Assembly: GCA_002104945.1 (NCBI GenBank)
Contig: MCFH01000049.1
Location: 62,001 to 126,000 of the forward strand
Direction: 5' to 3'
DNA: 64,000 nt
From: Piromyces finnis
Lineage: Eukaryota; Neocallimastigomycota; Neocallimastigomycetes; Neocallimastigales; Neocallimastigaceae
This document shows positions 27,360 through 39,626 of this stretch, one piece after another (position 1 is the stretch's first letter; the number at the start of each line of letters is the position of its first letter). The notes beneath the pieces were generated by a model. The model saw only the letters and a list, made by a program, of their open reading frames with translations, searched no databases and was not told the origin of the DNA. The position numbers and the translations under genes are program-made.

Positions 27360-28166
27360 ATGGGCTTTTTTGATAGATGTTTTTGTTTTCCTTTATTAAC
27401 GAAAGAGCAATCTGTTAGAATATGTACATATATATTAATGGTAAGTAGTATTCAATTAAAAATAAAATATTTAAAAATTTAATAATGAAAAAAAATAAAC
27501 CATTACATAAATGTATTAATTAAAAGATATTTAAATAAATATAAAAAAAAAAGGCAGCTAATCTTATTTTGTTACCTGGTAGTATAATTTTATCTGTTCT
27601 TTCAATAATTTCACTTTTAAATTTACTTAAAGGAATGAATAATGCAAGTATTTATATTAAAAATTATTATTTATAAATTATAGTATTGAATACAAATGAT
27701 AATCTATAATTTTTTAAATTATTTTTTATTTATATTATTATTAGAGTGATCCAAAATATTTAATTAAATTTAAATCGTTATTTAAAATTGTAATGGTTTT
27801 ACAAATAATATTTCTATTTATTATTGTTGGATTTTATTGTATTATCCTGAAAGAATTTCCTACAGGAGATAGTTTTTATCGTTTTTTTATATTTACTGGA
27901 TTAGCTTCTTATATAATTTATTTCTTGTCTTTTGTAAGTTTTAATAAATTAATAAAAATGTTAATAATATATATATAATTATATTGATGCTATATATAAA
28001 TATAATATAAATATATAAATATTAAAATATTATTATTATTTTTAAATAAATATATATTTTTTTAATACATAAGTTTGATTACTACAAATTCACAACTCGT
28101 TACGTTGATGAACTTCTTGAAACTCTTAAAGTAGAGAATTCAGCTAGAAAAGAAGAAAGTTTATAA
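27360..28166 (+). CDS. four-TM small membrane protein, member 4
   Basis: Exons 27360-27440, 27554-27643, 27745-27933, 28074-28166: 27+30+63+30 = 150 residues. Starts MGFFDRCFCFPLLTKEQSVR; exon 2 is a hydrophobic helix ending LLKGMNN; exon 3 starts SDPKYLIKFK and holds helix 3 and the start of helix 4; exon 4 is FDYYKFTTRYVDELLETLKV then ENSARKEESL. This is the shortest and cleanest member, useful as the family prototype. Intron 2 starts GCAAGT, a GC-AG intron where relatives have GT. The N-terminal Cys cluster next to Gly2 could be lipid-modified (inference). No known family recognised. Confidence 0.8.
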
Positions 28167-28474
28167 ATGTTTTAAAAAATACATAAAAGAATTAATTCAG
28201 TTAGTTGTATAATGATTTATTTTTACAATAACAGAATATAAAAAAAAAATGGATTTTATTCAAAAGATAAATATATCCAGCAAAAAAAAACTTTAATAAC
28301 AATTGTTATAAAAAATTAAAACACTGTTATTGTACTAATTTAATTTTCATAGATAAAAAAAAAAAAAGTTGTAAAAAATTAAAAATAAAAAATATAATAA
28401 AATAACAAGGTATTAAAAAAAAAAAAAAAAAAAAAAGAAATAAAAAATACATAAATAAAAAATTAAATAATTAG

Positions 28475-28540
28475 AGTTGCGGTTATTTTCTATGTTTAGC
28501 AGATGAAAAAGCTATTAAAATTTGTACCTACTTATTTATT
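28475..28540 (+). pseudogene. four-TM family exon-1 relic (plus)
   Basis: Reads CGYFLCLADEKAIKICTYLF up to a GTAGGT donor, matching the C-x-CL-x-x-x-SVK-x-CTY core of exon 1. No ATG-GGN start in frame and no later exons. Confidence 0.55.
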
Positions 28541-28587
28541 GTAGGTAGTTTATAAATAAAAATATAAGTACTTGATAATGAGAAATC

Positions 28588-28624
<37 letters not shown>

Positions 28625-29184
28625 TCTTTTATTATTTTTTATAAATAATATCTAAATCATTATAATAATAATCGAATAGAATGGTTTCAACAAAAGTAGA
28701 ATAATATTTTGATAAAAAATAAAATAAGTAATTTTTTTTTTCTTCTTCTTCTTTATATATAACCATTTATTGTTGTTACTCTACAATTTTTTAAAACTGA
28801 CTTTGATAATTATAAAATAAAATAAATAAAATAAAATAGAACGATTAAATAAAATAAATATTTAAATATACAAAAAATGTTGAATTATTTTAATAGTTTA
28901 TTGATATTCTAATTTTCCATTTTTTATTTCTTTTTTTAATTTTTTATTTTTTTTAATAATATTTGAGTTTTTTATTATTTTTTTTTATATAATTGAATTA
29001 GTTCAATAATAATGTTTTAATTATTTTTATTTATAACTCATGTTATAATTACTATGAAAAGAGCTTTTAAAAAGAATGTTTTTTTTATCTATTAATGAAT
29101 ATCTAATTTTTTATATTTTAAAAAATGAAACTAAATTTGTATTTTTGATATTTCATTATTTTAAATCTCCATAAACCATTCTCT

Positions 29185-30016
29185 CTAATTTCTAACTGAA
29201 CCTTCTGATTCATAAGCTCTAATAAGTCTATTGAAATAACGCAATGTAGATATACAGTAATCAATCTATTATATTAAAAAAAGTAATTCACACACATATA
29301 GATAGATAATTTTAAATATTAATTTTTTACTTTTTAATTTCATATTAATATCTTTTGAATGTTTTTAATATTATTAATACTTACAAGAACTAAACCAAAA
29401 ACTAAACATGGAATAACAATAACAATAATAGTGATCGCCAAGCTATTATTTATTAAAGTATTGTAAAAATACATCATACATACGATATAGGAACCGGAAA
29501 TAATTGTAATCATAATTTGAATAATACTAATAATTAATGAAAGTACTTTAACTATTTTTAATTGCTTTAGATTATTCTAATAAAATATTAGTAATAAATA
29601 ATTAATATTTCATATTTATAAACAAATAAAATTTTACTATCATAATTTATATATTTGTAGTAAAAAAAAAATACTTTTATATATAAATAATTAAACTTAC
29701 ACTTTTGAAACCATAAAATATATATATATATATAAAAATGGAAGCAATCATTAAAATAAATAATAGATTTACACCATAATCAATAAGATAGATTATTAAA
29801 TAAAAGGCAAAAATAGCATGAATCATCTTTATTTTTTCAATTAAATATTATTTAGTAAATAAATTTTAAATTAATATACTTTCTTTTTTTTTTTTTTGTT
29901 ATAATTAATTGTATTTTTAGTCATTAAATACTTACAAATAATATAAAAGTGAATATTTTAATGTATAGTTCCTTACTTATGCAAGGACAACAAATACATC
30001 TATCAAAAAAGTCCAT
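29185..30016 (-). CDS. four-TM small membrane protein, member 5
   Basis: Exons 30016-29936 (MDFFDRCICCPCISKELYIK...), 29826-29701 (42 codons), 29576-29385 (64 codons, starts NNLKQLKIVK), 29265-29185 (IDYCISTLRYFNRLIRAYES then EGSVRN, stop), total 159 residues. All introns are phase 0 with GTAAGT donors. Gly2 of the usual MGFFDKC start is Asp here, so N-myristoylation cannot be a family-wide feature. The usual upstream boxes are degenerate (ATTGTGTTAAAT near 30237) and the 3'UTR hairpin is not clear. Confidence 0.75.
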
Positions 30017-30744
30017 TTTCTTTATTTATTTATTATAATTTTATATATTTAATTTTAGTATTTTTCAACAATATTTTTCCAAAACTAATTTGATTTTTGG
30101 TTTTTTATTATTATTTTTAATTGCAGGCAGCTTTTGTTTGCGCTTAATTTATAAACTTTATTAATAAAGCTTATTATCTTATTGGATACAATTTTGGGGA
30201 AAATACTTTTGTATTTATATTGTTTGTGAAAGGTATTAAATTGTGTTAAATCTAATAAACCTCAAATAAATATTTAATTCAACAAGTAACTCTTTGAGTT
30301 TTCTTTATCTAGTCTTCCAAAAAATAATTAGACAATAATCCACAATTCATTTTTATATTTATTAAAGTTTTTATTTTTCATTAAATTACTAATATAATAA
30401 TATGTTCAAGTCACATATTATTTTTATATCATAAGGTCATATAAAGGGAAACAAACTATATAATTAGACTTTAGTATAAATTAAGTAAAAAATATTAAGA
30501 GTTGGTTAATTTAGGTTTATAATTATGTCAACTTTATTAATATATTTTATGATAAAGAACTACTAACGTTACATTCTTCTCAAACTACATATATTTATAC
30601 ATTTACATTGTGGCTTAAATATCTAATCAAATACAATACATACAAATACGTTTCAATACATTTCAATACATTTCAATACATGTGACATAACGTTTCACAT
30701 ATTCTAACAAAAAAAGAGTAAATTAGTCTCCATCTAAGAATATA
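30017..30744. other. spacer with orphan plus-strand promoter box
   Basis: At about 30335-30378 there is a plus-oriented copy of the array box (AATAATCCACAATTCATTTTTATATTTATTAAAG, read in parts), but no family exon follows on plus. CATTTCAATA repeats lie near 30650-30680. No gene seen. Confidence 0.45.
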
Positions 30745-31495
30745 ATAGGTATAAAAATTGGGTATAATATATTTGAGTCATTTTAATTAAAGAAAGAAAG
30801 CCACTATCATACTAAAGTATAATAATTGTATTTGACTCCCAAATGGGACACCGAGTCAATTTTTTTTTTTTTTTTTTTTTTTTTAACTTCCGAGTGCATT
30901 TGTCCCATCGATCGGAGTTAGCTCCAATGGTGGTTCTTAGAGAAACGTTGGCTCATTTCTATTGCTAGGTGATTGTAACCCTCCTGGTCTGTCATACTGT
31001 TTCTTCAGCTTCGACGCTCACTTAATCCATGTACATTAGATGCATGTCACCGAGTCAAAGATCAAAATTTTGTCATGGAACAAAATTATGATCTCCATTG
31101 GCTGCGCTGGCCTTCCTGGCCTGTCTTACTGTTTCTTCAGCATTGACGCTCTTAGATGTTGTTTCAAACCTTTTGAATATTGACCATTGTTGGCCAATAA
31201 CAAAAAGCATAATTTTAGTTAAAAGTTCCACTGTTACCGTCAAGAATGGTGTTCCTTCGTAGGTGCCCGATTGAATCTGACACTTGCAAAGTTCTTTCCA
31301 TTCCCTTTTATTGTAGTTGATATTATTAAAATTTCTTCCCCCAAGAAGGAATTTAAATATTTTATTGCACACACTAGAATAATCATATACACATATTAAT
31401 ATTCACCGGATTATTAGAGCTATTACTATTATTAATTAAATTACTATCGAAATTAGAATTATTATCTTCATTATTGCTATTACTTCCATTATTAC

Positions 31496-31564
<69 letters not shown>

Positions 31565-31935
31565 TGGTAGGACTGTTGGAATTACGTTGACTGAAAAAAT
31601 TGAATAACTAAACTATGAAATTGTAATGTTTAATACGGATATCTCTAAATGTTGGACAATCTAATAACCAATGCTTAATACTTTGATCACCACTCTTGCA
31701 ACATGGACAGTAGTTAGGACTGACTGAAAAATATCTTTTCAAAACCTTGTTATTAAGAGCTTTAATAACTGGTTTAAAGAGAAGGATTCTTATCAAATGG
31801 AATATCATGATAAGAGTAGTTGGAATGGATTTTCCTGCAAAGTTAAAATGTTGGATCTTTCTTGTTCTGATTTTCTACTGATTCAGGATGAATCACCATC
31901 GTTGAACTTTTCTAGATGCCAAATTTCATTTCATA
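30745..31935 (-). mobile_element. LINE copy, internally deleted, with a nested retroposon in its 3'UTR
   Basis: From the 5' side: 31935-31850 encodes NEMKFGI(stop)KSSTMVIHPES; 31808-31608 joins NNKVLKRYFSVS directly to the zinc knuckle PNYCPCCKSGDQSIKHWLLD, skipping the segment present at 53250-53880 in the other copy. Then comes an (ATT)n Asn tract (31490-31562), then 31372-31073 encodes IFKFLLGGRNFNNINYNKRE to AEETVRQARKAS. The 3'UTR (30745-30858) matches 54640-54740. Dead copy. A 188-bp insertion interrupts the 3'UTR at 30860-31047. Confidence 0.8.
30860..31047 (-). mobile_element. short 5'-truncated retroposon with poly(A) tail and TSD
   Basis: Minus-oriented copy of the last 190 bp of the element at 40229-40799 (ACATGCATCTAATG ... 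GCACTCGGAAGTTA), with a poly(A) tail (T-run at 30860-30883). Flanked by identical 11-bp direct repeats CACCGAGTCAA at 30849-30859 and 31048-31058, so it inserted by target-primed reverse transcription into the LINE copy. Confidence 0.85.
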
Positions 31936-32800
31936 GTAATATATCCCTTTGATAAAAGTAAATATATTATCAAGTGAAAAATCGTGTATGAATTATCATT
32001 CTTTTTTTTTTTTTTTTTTTGTTGAACTTTAGTACATTGATTATTTCATTAATTATACATGATTATTTATTAATACTTTAAAAATATAATCTTAAAACAA
32101 AAAAAAAAAAAAAAAAAAAAAAATATTAAATATTAATATTTTGTGGGTTTATTAAATATATATACATATATTTACTTTAATTTATTTATTAAAAAAAAAA
32201 AAAAAAACTACACCAACAAATATTTTTTATTCTAATATTTTTCACTGATGTTATTGATATGCCTTTCTTTCTTGACATAAAATTATAAGAGTAATCAAAA
32301 TAATGTAATTATAATAATAATAGTATAACTTTTAGTTTTAATAGAAAATTATTATTAAAGGATTATTTTTTTTTAAAAATATTTTAAATAAATATAATCT
32401 TTTTTTACTATTATTTATTATTACTATGAATTATAAAAATATTTAATTTTTAAAATATAAGATGAATCTATTAAAAATAAATAAAATATTTTAATATATA
32501 CAAAACTTTTTATTTTAATGTTTTGTTAATGTTATATACATATGATTTTTTTAACCTTATCTTTATTCTTTTTATTTTTATTTAATTATTATTTTACAGT
32601 TTTTTTTAATATTTCTCTTTTTTAAATATTTTATTTTTTTATTTTATTTATATTTTTTATGTCTTTTTTTTTTTAATCATGAAAATTAAATTAGTAAGAT
32701 ATTTAATAATAATATCTTATTTGTTTATAGCAATTGATATAAAGCTTTTTTAAAGTATATCATTTATTTATTTACTAATTAAAAATTCAATTTTTTATAT
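31936..32800. other. spacer, no gene seen
   Basis: Long poly(T) and poly(A) runs (32002-32020, 32100-32122), otherwise AT-rich. Nothing coding recognised. Confidence 0.5.
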
Positions 32801-32808
32801 CTCATTAA

Positions 32809-32832
32809 CTGTAAAAAAAAATCATTTTACAA
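32809..32832 (-). other. conserved 3'UTR hairpin (member 6)
   Basis: Sense strand TTGTAAAATGA...TTTTACAG: 8-bp stem with one T-G wobble, about 40 nt after the stop at 32871. Confidence 0.65.
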
Positions 32833-33352
32833 CAAACTATATTAATATTCTGGTATTTCTTTTTAGATATTTATAAACCATCTTCTTCCTTTCTAGCTGA
32901 ATCTTCTAATTCAAGAGTTTTAAGAATTTTATCGACATAATCACAAACAGATATGTAAAAACCAATCTATTAAATATAATTTTTATTTATAAATAATAAT
33001 AAATTACAATAATATACAATGTAAATTTTATTTTATATATATAGCTTCTTTTTTTTATTTATTTATTATTTTTTATAATTTTATTAAGATCATTATTACT
33101 TACGTGAAGGGAAAAAACAATTAAATTTAATGCACCATTAATAAAAAATAATTTATATATGATATCCTCATTTGATATAATTTGATAATAATCTTAATTT
33201 TGAATTTTACTTCAAAAAGTGATTATTATATTATATCTTAAGTTATAACTATATAAGTTATATGGATTAGAATTTGAAATTGTTTTTATAAAGATTAATA
33301 AAATTGTTTTATTAAAAACACTAAATTGTTTTATTAGAAACACTCGTTTTTC

Positions 33353-33954
33353 TAATATTTAAATATTTAAAATTTTATTTAATTAATTATAAAAGTGATT
33401 ATTAAAATTATAATATTTCTTTATTAATAATAATAATAATGATTAAAATAAGAATATTTACATGTATTTATATTTTCTTTTAATTTTAAACTATTTACAT
33501 TAAAACAATAAAATTAATAACTATTTACAATAAAAGTAATTAGAAATAACAATAAAAGAAATAATTAAAAGTTAAAGAATATAAAAAGTTGTTTATTTTA
33601 CAATTAATTAAAGTAATAATTATTTTTAGTATTTTAATAAAAGTGTTTAATTATATTATTTTATAACATGAATTATTATATTTGTTTACTTTTAAAGTGT
33701 AATTTACTAACGAAGTTATTAAACATTTAATTTAACAATTAATTTAACAAAAGTTATATATTTTGATCTCGATTAATTAAAGTTTATTATTTTCTTTCAA
33801 TAATCAAAACATATGCAGTGTTTAGGATTAATTTTATTTAAGAATTTTGGTAAAGTACTTAATTAAACTATAACTTGTTTTAAGTTACTTTTAGGGTTAA
33901 CTTAAAAATCAGGTATAATAATAATTTTATATTTATTAATTTCATTATTTATCA
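33353..33954 (-). repeat. 3' LTR of the Ty3/gypsy-type element
   Basis: 602 bp, matching 39627-40228 without a difference I can find by eye. In element orientation it begins TGATAAATAATGAAA and ends AAATATTA. A purine-rich tract (AAAAGGCCGAGAAAC, 33970-33955 on minus) precedes it, the likely polypurine tract. Confidence 0.9.
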
Positions 33955-33967
33955 GTTTCTCGGCCTT

Positions 33968-36900
33968 TTAAGAATTAACTTCGTCCCTTGAAGTTAAATT
34001 TTGTTCTGGTAGAACGTAAGGAAAAATATTTTTAATATGTACATTTCTATCAAGTAGTTTTCCTGTATGTGGATCTTCAAGTACAACAGTATTAAATTTT
34101 TGTTTATTAACAACTTTATAAGGACCATAAAAATAAGGATTTAATTTACTTCTTCCTATTAATCTTATCATAACATAATCACCTGGTTTATAAGTTTTCT
34201 TTAAAGCTTTGGATAAACCTATTCTATGTTCCCAATATTGATTAGCATGATTAGAATATTCAGTAGCTTGTTTTACCCATTTTTGATGCCTTAAAAATCT
34301 TCGAAAAATATATTCTTCTTCTGTTTCATTAGGATCTTTATAAATATCAGGAAACATTATTTCTAATGGCCATGTGTCTCTTCTACCATATAATAGTTCG
34401 AAACTACTAAACTTAGTTTTTGAATTTTTGGTGGTTCTAAGTGCCCAAAGTGCAGATGGTAAATATTCATCCCATTCGGATTCATTTTCAATTAAAAGTC
34501 TTAAAGTTTTTCCAATTTCTTTGTTTCTATTTTCAATCATACCATTAGATTGTGGGTGATGAGGAGAAACAAAATGAACCCATGATCCATATAGATCAAT
34601 CATCATTTTAGTAATATCAGACATAAACGAACTTCCATTATCAGTAACAATTATTTCTGGTGGACCGTGTCTTGTTATTACTTCTATTAAAAATTTTATT
34701 ACTTCTTCTGATTTCATATTTGGGATTGCTTTAGCTTCAACCCATTTGGTGAAATAATCAACAAGGGTAATAATATAAGAATTTCCATGTTTAGTAAGTG
34801 GTAATGGACCAACTATATCTAATCCGACTCTAGTAAATGGTTGTTCAATTGGGGTTATATTATCTTCAGTATTTTTAGGTAAAGGCTTAGGTCTACAAAG
34901 TTGACATTTTCTACAGGACTTTACCCACATTCTAACATCATTCCAAATACCAGGCCAATAATAAGATTTTAAAATTCTATTTGTGGTCTTTTCAGCACCT
35001 TCATGACCAACAGAATGAGCACGACTAATAATATCTTTTTTATCTTCATCTTTGTAAATAACTTTAAGATATAATTCATCTTTTTTATAATAAAGAGTAT
35101 TATCAACAACTTGATAATTTTTAGTAAAATATTTTTTTATTCCTTCAGGTAGGTCTAAATCTCTTGGATTAAAATCAGACAAAATTGCATAAGCACAATT
35201 TACTATTTCATCAGAATTTTTAGAAGGTAATCTTGAAAGGGCATCAGCAAAAACATTTTTCTTTCCTTTATCATATTTTAATTCAATTTTATATTTATTA
35301 AATTCTTCAATCCATCTTGCATGTCTACCTTTTGATGGAATATTCTTTTTATAAAATCCCAGTAATGGTTTATGATCAGTAATTAATATGGTAGGATTTT
35401 TATTACTTATAATATATTGACAAAATTGTAGAATTGCATAATAAATAGCTAATCCTTCAAGGTCAGTAACAGAATAATTCTTTTCTGAAGTAGATAAAGT
35501 ACGACTAATACAACAAATTGGATGTTCCAATTTGTCCCCCTCCACCTGTAAGAGTACAGCACCAATGCCATTAGTTGATGCATCAGTACGAATAATAAAT
35601 TCTTTATTAAAATCAGGATAACTTAAAATAGGATCACTTAATAGACATTGTCGGATATCTTCAAAAGCATTATTACATTCTTGTGACCAAATATATTCTT
35701 GGTCTTTCTTTAATAAATTAAAAAGAGAGCTTGCTCTAATAGAAAAATTTTGAATAAATTTGCGGTAGTAACTAGCTAAACCTAGGAATGATCTTAGTTC
35801 ATTAACATTTTTTGGAGCATTCCATAAAGCAATACTTTGAACTTTAGAAGGAACAGTTTTTAATCCGTTAGGTGTAAGTACATGTCCTAGTACTTCTACC
35901 TTTTCTTGAAAGAATTTACATTTTTGTAAATTAAGAGAAAGATTATATTTAGATAATATTTCAAAAACTTGTTGCAAATGATAAAGATGTTCTTCTGGTG
36001 ATTTAGAATAAACAACAATATCATCAATGTAAACAAAAAGACATTTACCAATTAATGGTAAGAGAATCCTATTCATTTCTCGCTGGAAAGTAGCGGGAGC
36101 ATTAGTTAAACCAAATGGCATTACTTTAAAATTATAATTACCAAATTTCGTTGTAAAAGCAGTTTTTTCAATATCATTTGGGTTCATAGGAATTTGGTGA
36201 TAGCCAGAGTATAAATCTAAAGCAGAAAATATTTTTGCACCATTAACAGAAGATATTAATTCATCAATAAAAGGAAGTGCATAAGAATCCTTAATAGTAA
36301 TTTCATTAAGTCTTCTATAATCAATACACATTCTCCATTTACCATTTTTCTTTTGTACAAGTAAAACTGGAAATGACCATGGAGAGTGAGAAGGAGTAAT
36401 TAAACCTTTATCAAGTAATGAAAGAATTTCACTTTTTAAAATATCAGCATGTTCCTTAGATAATTTATAAGGTTTTAATTTTATTGGTTTATTAGTAGTA
36501 GTAATTATAGAATGAGGTTCTAAATCCGCAGTAGTTAATTGAGACATTGATGTAGCCATACAATTTTTATATTTATTTATAATGTGTTCAAATTTTGATT
36601 TAATATTATCAGGTATTGAATTTAAGATTTCTTTTAACGTATCTTGAAATTCTTGGTTTTCTTCTTTTGAAATAATTATAGAATTCATTAAGGGAATATC
36701 ATTAGCATCATTATCATTACTATTGATAATGTTTGTAATTTTCTTTAAACCTTTTTTAGTTTTCTGGTATATATAATCATCATCAGGGTCAATAAATAAA
36801 CGGTATTTCTTTTGAATACCTCTTCCAAAAATTATATCAAAGTATGGATTACTTTGTTCAATAATATAAAATTTTTCTAAAATAGTACAACAATTATTAA

Positions 36901-37812
36901 TATTTATTTTTAAAGTAGTAAAAACATTTGTAGGAACAGTAGTACCATTAGCAATAGTTATATTTTGTTCCTTATCACTTTTTTCAATATTTTTATTTGA
37001 TAGTTTATTAAAACCATTTGTAGTAATGATATTGACATTTGCGCCAGTATCATAAAGAATTTTTAAATATTTTCCATCTATATCACCAATTATTAATGGA
37101 ATATTAGAGTTATTAAAGGAGTACATCACTTTTTCAACTTTAGGTTTACATCCTTGTTCTAATTCTTTTCTAAGCGATGGACTAGCAGAGAGTAATTGAG
37201 AAAGACTTATTTTTGGATATAAATTATTTGCTTCTTTAATTATACTAAATTTATCTTTGGTTTTTAACATTTGTATTTCTGTCATATTTCTTTTTGTAGT
37301 TACCTTGGGTTTGACAAGATTTTTCTTTACTTTTATATTATTAGTTTCATTATTATTTTTAAAAGTTTCTTCATTAGTAGAATTGTTAGAATCATTAATT
37401 TCAATAGGTTGGATATGTTCTTTTGTATTCGTAACTTCTTCTAAAGGTATTTCATTGGTATTATTTTGTTCTTCTTCACTTTCTATTTCTGTTTCTTCAT
37501 TTGGGATTTCTTCCATCTCTTCATCTTTATCTTCACTAATTTTTCTTCTACGAGTATCTCTAATATTCTTCTTTTGTTGTTTTAAATTCCTAATGTTGGG
37601 TTGGTTAAGTATTGAGGGTTTGACAATACTTTTATTATTTGGTGATATTTTATTTTTATCTAGTGTTTTAACATTTATTCTCTTCTTTTGAGCGGCATTT
37701 ATAGAATAATTATTTTCATTAGAGATATTAGAATTTATTTGGGCTTCTTGTACCTTTTGTGAATTGTTTGCAATTTTAGTTTTTATGGGAGATTGCTTAC
37801 TCCCATTATTTA
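33968..37812 (-). CDS. Pol polyprotein of a Ty3/gypsy LTR retrotransposon
   Basis: Open frame entered by -1 frameshift from gag at 37813-37819; its first Met is at 37516 (1182 residues from there). Numbering from that Met: retropepsin-type protease LYDTGAN (Asp156); reverse transcriptase with RMCIDYRRLN, LDLYSGYHQI and YIDDIVVYS (about 496-504); RNase H with RTDAST (Asp645) and TDHKPL; integrase with the H-x3-H...C-x2-C zinc region (about 834-871) and the D-D-E core (GLDIVGP D900, TDNGSS D959, NGMIENRNKE E995). Order PR-RT-RH-IN defines Ty3/gypsy type. No in-frame stops, so the copy looks intact. No chromodomain is evident at the C-terminus. Confidence 0.97.
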
Positions 37813-37819
37813 GTTTAAA
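37785..37819 (-). promoter_or_regulatory. -1 ribosomal frameshift signal between gag and pol
   Basis: At the end of gag the codons read T TTA AAC followed directly by the TAA stop (37812-37810). This is the canonical X XXY YYZ slippery heptamer (37819-37813). After a 6-nt spacer comes a perfect 7-bp stem ATGGGAG/CTCCCAT (37806-37800 with 37791-37785, 8-nt loop). A -1 slip leads straight into the open pol frame. Confidence 0.85.
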
Positions 37820-38778
37820 TGATTATATTCATCATCTAATTCTGGACAATCATTCGTAGTATGACCTATTCTTTTACAATTTAAACAAACATTAATTTTT
37901 AGGTCAGCAAGCTTTTGAGTTATTTCTTTTAGTTCATCATCATTATTTTGTGGATATTTTAAGGTACTTCTTCTTTGCTCAACATTTTGACTAATATTAT
38001 TAAATCTTGGATAATTATTGTTATTATTATTGTAGTTATTATTTTGAATATTACTATTATAATTATTATTTCTGTAGTTATTAGTATAATTTCTATTATT
38101 ATAATTTTTAAAACTATTTTGGGTGGTATTATTATTATTCATTCGGTTATAACTATTAAAATTATTGGAATATGCTTTATCATTATTTCTTTGAGCATTA
38201 TTATCATTTGGAGATCTTCTAGAATTAATGGAAGTTCTTATTTTTGGTCTATTTTCTTCAACTATATTGAAAATTTTCTCTTTCTTGATAGTAATGTTTC
38301 TGGCTTCTTCTAAACTTTTTGGTTCAGCTTCTAAAAGTGCTTCGTAAGTTTTAGTAAGGTTTCTAAAAGCATTAATATAGTAGGACAATATGATTTCATT
38401 TGACATTTTTAAGTTTGTTTTATTTATTAAAGAGTCAAGTTTAATATTGAATTCAGATACACTTTCATTTTTCTTTATTGTAATAGTAGACAATTCTAAT
38501 AATCTAGAATTCTTTGGTACTGAACCTTTAAAATGACTTTTAAGGTTTTTGATGATGGTATTATAATCATCTGGTGTTTCTTTATTTAATGCATTAACTA
38601 CAATTGTTCTAGCTGTACCTGTAGTTAATGATATAAGGTATTCTAACTTTTCTTGTTCTGGTACCTTATATAAATTACACCAATGTTTGAAAGAAAATTC
38701 CCAATCATCAAATTCAACCTTTGTTGAACCCAAAATAGATATTCTATTAAAGGTAATACCTTTAGTAGTATTATCCAT
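37810..38778 (-). CDS. Gag protein of the Ty3/gypsy LTR retrotransposon
   Basis: 322 residues starting MDNTTKGITF. The N-terminal half is capsid-like (FDDWEFSFKHW, Leu-rich helices), followed by a long Asn/Tyr/Arg-rich stretch (about 195-275) and a single CCHC zinc knuckle near the C-terminus (CLNCKRIGHTTNDC, C-x2-C-x4-H-x4-C), as expected of retrotransposon Gag for RNA binding. The stop overlaps the slippery site. No internal damage. Confidence 0.95.
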   Translation of the reverse strand: MDNTTKGITFNRISILGSTKVEFDDWEFSFKHWCNLYKVPEQEKLEYLISLTTGTARTIVVNALNKETPDDYNTIIKNLKSHFKGSVPKNSRLLELSTITIKKNESVSEFNIKLDSLINKTNLKMSNEIILSYYINAFRNLTKTYEALLEAEPKSLEEARNITIKKEKIFNIVEENRPKIRTSINSRRSPNDNNAQRNNDKAYSNNFNSYNRMNNNNTTQNSFKNYNNRNYTNNYRNNNYNSNIQNNNYNNNNNNYPRFNNISQNVEQRRSTLKYPQNNDDELKEITQKLADLKINVCLNCKRIGHTTNDCPELDDEYNHLN

Positions 38779-39229
38779 TATTACTTATTATTTTTATTTT
38801 ATTTTATTTTATTTTATTTTAATATTCTATTTAAAAGTTCAATTTTTATTTATTCTCAATAATTTAGTTATAGGTACAATAATATGTTTTTATTTACAAT
38901 AGTCTTTATTTACAATAATATAATTTTATTTACAGGTATTTTATTTATTACTGTTATTAATAAAATATAATCTTATATAACGTTTATATAATGTAATATA
39001 AAAGGAGTAATTGGTTGTTGTTTGTAAACACTTGTAGACACTTGCTTTAGTTTTATTGTAATTAAGAAGATTTTATTTTTTTTTTGAGAAAATGTTAAGA
39101 ATATATTTTATTTATATTAAGTTATTTATATATTAGTATTGTTAAAAAAAATATTTAATTTAGAGTAGGATGTTTATTTTTATTTCTTTATTATAAAGCC
39201 GAAAATAATATTGATTATGTTATTATAGT

Positions 39230-39360
39230 ACCTTCAGAGTACCCGACAGTTTCGTCACCGTGCCTTTCGACCTCCACTAACTAACCGTCATAAATATTAA
39301 GTGGTGTAATATTTACTTATTAGTTAGCGCTCTACTCCCCCACGATATGTGATAAAACTG
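39230..39360 (-). promoter_or_regulatory. GC-richer structured leader of the LTR element
   Basis: About 130 bp with clearly higher G+C than its surroundings, between the 5' LTR and gag. It contains nested perfect arms: CTAACTAA (39277-39284) with TTAGTTAG (39320-39327) and TAAATATT (39291-39298) with AATATTTA (39308-39315). Likely an RNA structure for packaging, dimerisation or translation (inference). Confidence 0.5.
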
Positions 39361-39626
39361 CACTCTTACTAACTTACTATAAAACACTTTAATTATCTTA
39401 GTAATTAATTAACCGAAAAGATAAACAAAAGTTATTTTTCGCTGAAAATTAACTAAAAAGACAACTCAATATTATTGCTTTTATTATTTAAAATTTATAA
39501 CAATACTTTTAATTTTATTTGACCGATGATTATATTTTATAATTAAATAATTTTTATCTTTAATTTATAAATTATAATTATTAATTTATAATTATAATTT
39601 ATGTATTTCTTTTTCTTTTTTTTTTT

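Noticed and set aside
37257-38313. Hydrophobic plus-strand ORFs opposite gag/pol
   Set aside because: Antisense shadows of the Asn/Lys/Glu-rich gag-pol region; the minus-strand frames carry the recognisable domains.
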